In this document: positions 4,044-5,009 of the stretch, one piece after another | How the letters are laid out: every line of letters begins with the position of its first letter | Numbering within the stretch: the first letter of the stretch is position 1 | Source of the DNA: Marine Group II euryarchaeote MED-G33 | GTDB lineage: Archaea > Thermoplasmatota > Poseidoniia > Poseidoniales > Thalassarchaeaceae | Length of the DNA: 5,009 bases | Reading direction: 5' to 3' | Assembly: GCA_949538655.1 (NCBI GenBank) | Contig: CATISE010000128.1 | Location: 1-5,009, forward strand | Notes under the pieces: generated by a model | Told to the model about the DNA's origin: nothing | Database searches by the model: none | Seen by the model: only the letters and a program-made list of their open reading frames with translations | Program-made: the position numbers and the translations under genes

Positions 4044-5009
4044 TTATTCACCGGTTTGGACAGCCCAAAGTCGAGCATAGATCCCACCCCTTTCAACCAA
4101 TATTTCATGGGAACCATCTTCAACAACACACCCATTATCCAGGACGATAATCCGATCAGCCTTTCGAACAGTAGAGAGGCGATGAGCAATAATCACAGCA
4201 GTTCTCCCCTTTGTGACCGATTCGATCGAGCGCTGCAATGCAGCCTCAGTCTCATTATCCACTGCTGAAGTTGCCTCATCGAGTAAGAGCAATGGAGCAT
4301 CTTTGAGAACCGCCCTAGCAATTGCAATCCGCTGTCGCTGACCACCTGATAGGCGATGTCCACCTTCTCCGATCAGAGTATCCCATTTTTCGGGCAAGGC
4401 CTCGATAAAATCCGTTGCTTCAGCTGCACGTGCAGCAGCGAAAACCCCCTCATCATCAGCATCAGACTTCCCATAACGGATATTTTCCAAGATACTTGTA
4501 GGGAACAATGTAATGTGCTGATCAACCAATGAAATAGATTCCCTCAACCGCTGTAATTTCCAATCCTCTAATCTGACTCCACACCACTTCACCTCACCAG
4601 ATGACGCCTCAACAAATCTCAACAACATTCGGACAAGAGTGGTTTTCCCAGATCCTGTAGATCCAACAATTCCAACCATTTCACCACCCTTTATTGTCAA
4701 GTTCAACTCAGAAAAGACATCCTCCCGCCCAGGATATCGGAATGTAACCGATTCAAACTCAATATCGGACTTCAACATCTCATCTTTATCTGGAGATATG
4801 TCCCCCTCAGTCAACGATTGTGGTGTATTCAAAACATCCAATACACGGGTGGATGATGCCATCGCTCTTTGGTACAGATCGAACGTTTCCCCCAACCGGG
4901 TTAGGGGCCAAAGCAAACGCTGAGTCATGAATACTAGAACCGAATAAGCCCCTATGGCCATCTGGTCGTTTAATGTAAACCACCCACCCAACAACAAAGT
5001 CGCCGTAAA
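4044..5009 (-). CDS. ABC exporter with fused membrane and ATPase domains (MsbA/MdlB-like), 5' end missing
   Basis: The gene runs off the right edge; 321 C-terminal residues are visible and no start codon is claimed. They begin in the last transmembrane helix of the membrane domain (AIGAYSVLVFMTQRLLWPL), continue through the linker helix (YQRAMASSTRVLDVLNTP) and end with a complete ATP-binding domain. Nucleotide-domain motifs are intact: an aromatic A-loop in FRYPG, Walker A GSTGSGKT (4641-4664), Q-loop VDQH, signature LSGGQ (4338-4352), Walker B LLLLDE (4275-4292), D-loop SAVD and H-loop His (4182-4184). Fused half-transporters of this ABCB class dimerise and usually export lipids, drugs or peptides using ATP. 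The substrate cannot be told from these residues. Such genes are often paired with a second half-transporter upstream, which would lie outside the window. The TAA (4044-4046) directly abuts the nuclease stop codon. Confidence 0.93.
   Translation of the reverse strand, partial: FTATLLLGGWFTLNDQMAIGAYSVLVFMTQRLLWPLTRLGETFDLYQRAMASSTRVLDVLNTPQSLTEGDISPDKDEMLKSDIEFESVTFRYPGREDVFSELNLTIKGGEMVGIVGSTGSGKTTLVRMLLRFVEASSGEVKWCGVRLEDWKLQRLRESISLVDQHITLFPTSILENIRYGKSDADDEGVFAAARAAEATDFIEALPEKWDTLIGEGGHRLSGGQRQRIAIARAVLKDAPLLLLDEATSAVDNETEAALQRSIESVTKGRTAVIIAHRLSTVRKADRIIVLDNGCVVEDGSHEILVERGGIYARLWAVQTGE

Noticed and set aside
4639..4923. Plus-strand open frame of 94 codons opposite the ABC exporter
   Set aside because: It mirrors the Walker A region and linker of a clear ABC protein on the other strand; the translation is low-complexity and has no start signal.
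1..5009. CRISPR array, defence cassette, transposase, integrase or attachment site
   Set aside because: No regularly spaced repeats, no terminal inverted repeats flanking a recombinase, and no gene of these families; the content is ordinary lipid, RNA and transport housekeeping.

Overview
The window is archaeal. It encodes a geranylgeranylglyceryl phosphate synthase, the enzyme that makes the first ether bond of archaeal lipids, and an archaeal CPSF-type beta-CASP nuclease. Promoter architecture (TATA-like box close to a start codon, mixed leaderless and Shine-Dalgarno starts) and dense packing fit a small euryarchaeal genome. My best guess is a marine planktonic Thermoplasmatota (Marine Group II / Poseidoniales type). 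That is an inference from gene content and style, not a sequence match.

Left block (1-709): the 3' end of an unrecognised membrane protein on the plus strand meets, tail to tail with a 4-base overlap, a minus-strand pair of very small membrane proteins (58 and 77 residues). The second of these looks like a conserved two-helix, DUF2892-like protein with a strong ribosome binding site.

Central block (894-2469, minus): a tightly coupled three-gene operon, read right to left. It holds a 2x[4Fe-4S] ferredoxin, a 179-residue Rossmann FAD/NAD-binding protein related to the N-terminus of geranylgeranyl-reductase-like flavoproteins, and GGGP synthase. The two junctions are GTGA (4-base overlap) and TAATG (1-base overlap). 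The layout suggests an electron donor and a flavoprotein partner co-produced with the lipid synthase. The flavoprotein is only about half the usual length or less, which is the oddest gene here.

Divergent promoter region (2470-2681): 212 bases without a gene. It is rich in symmetric elements: a 10-bp-arm inverted repeat, three copies of GTGGAAA in both orientations, and a palindromic TATA-like box flanked by TTTCTAG direct repeats. This is the main unexplained structure of the window.

Right block (2682-5009): a complete aCPSF2-like beta-CASP RNase on the plus strand with all metal and beta-CASP residues. Its stop codon abuts the stop of a minus-strand ABC exporter (fused membrane and ATPase domains) that runs off the right edge. 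No CRISPR array, tRNA, rRNA, IS element or phage gene was seen, and I found no convincing new defence or mobile system.
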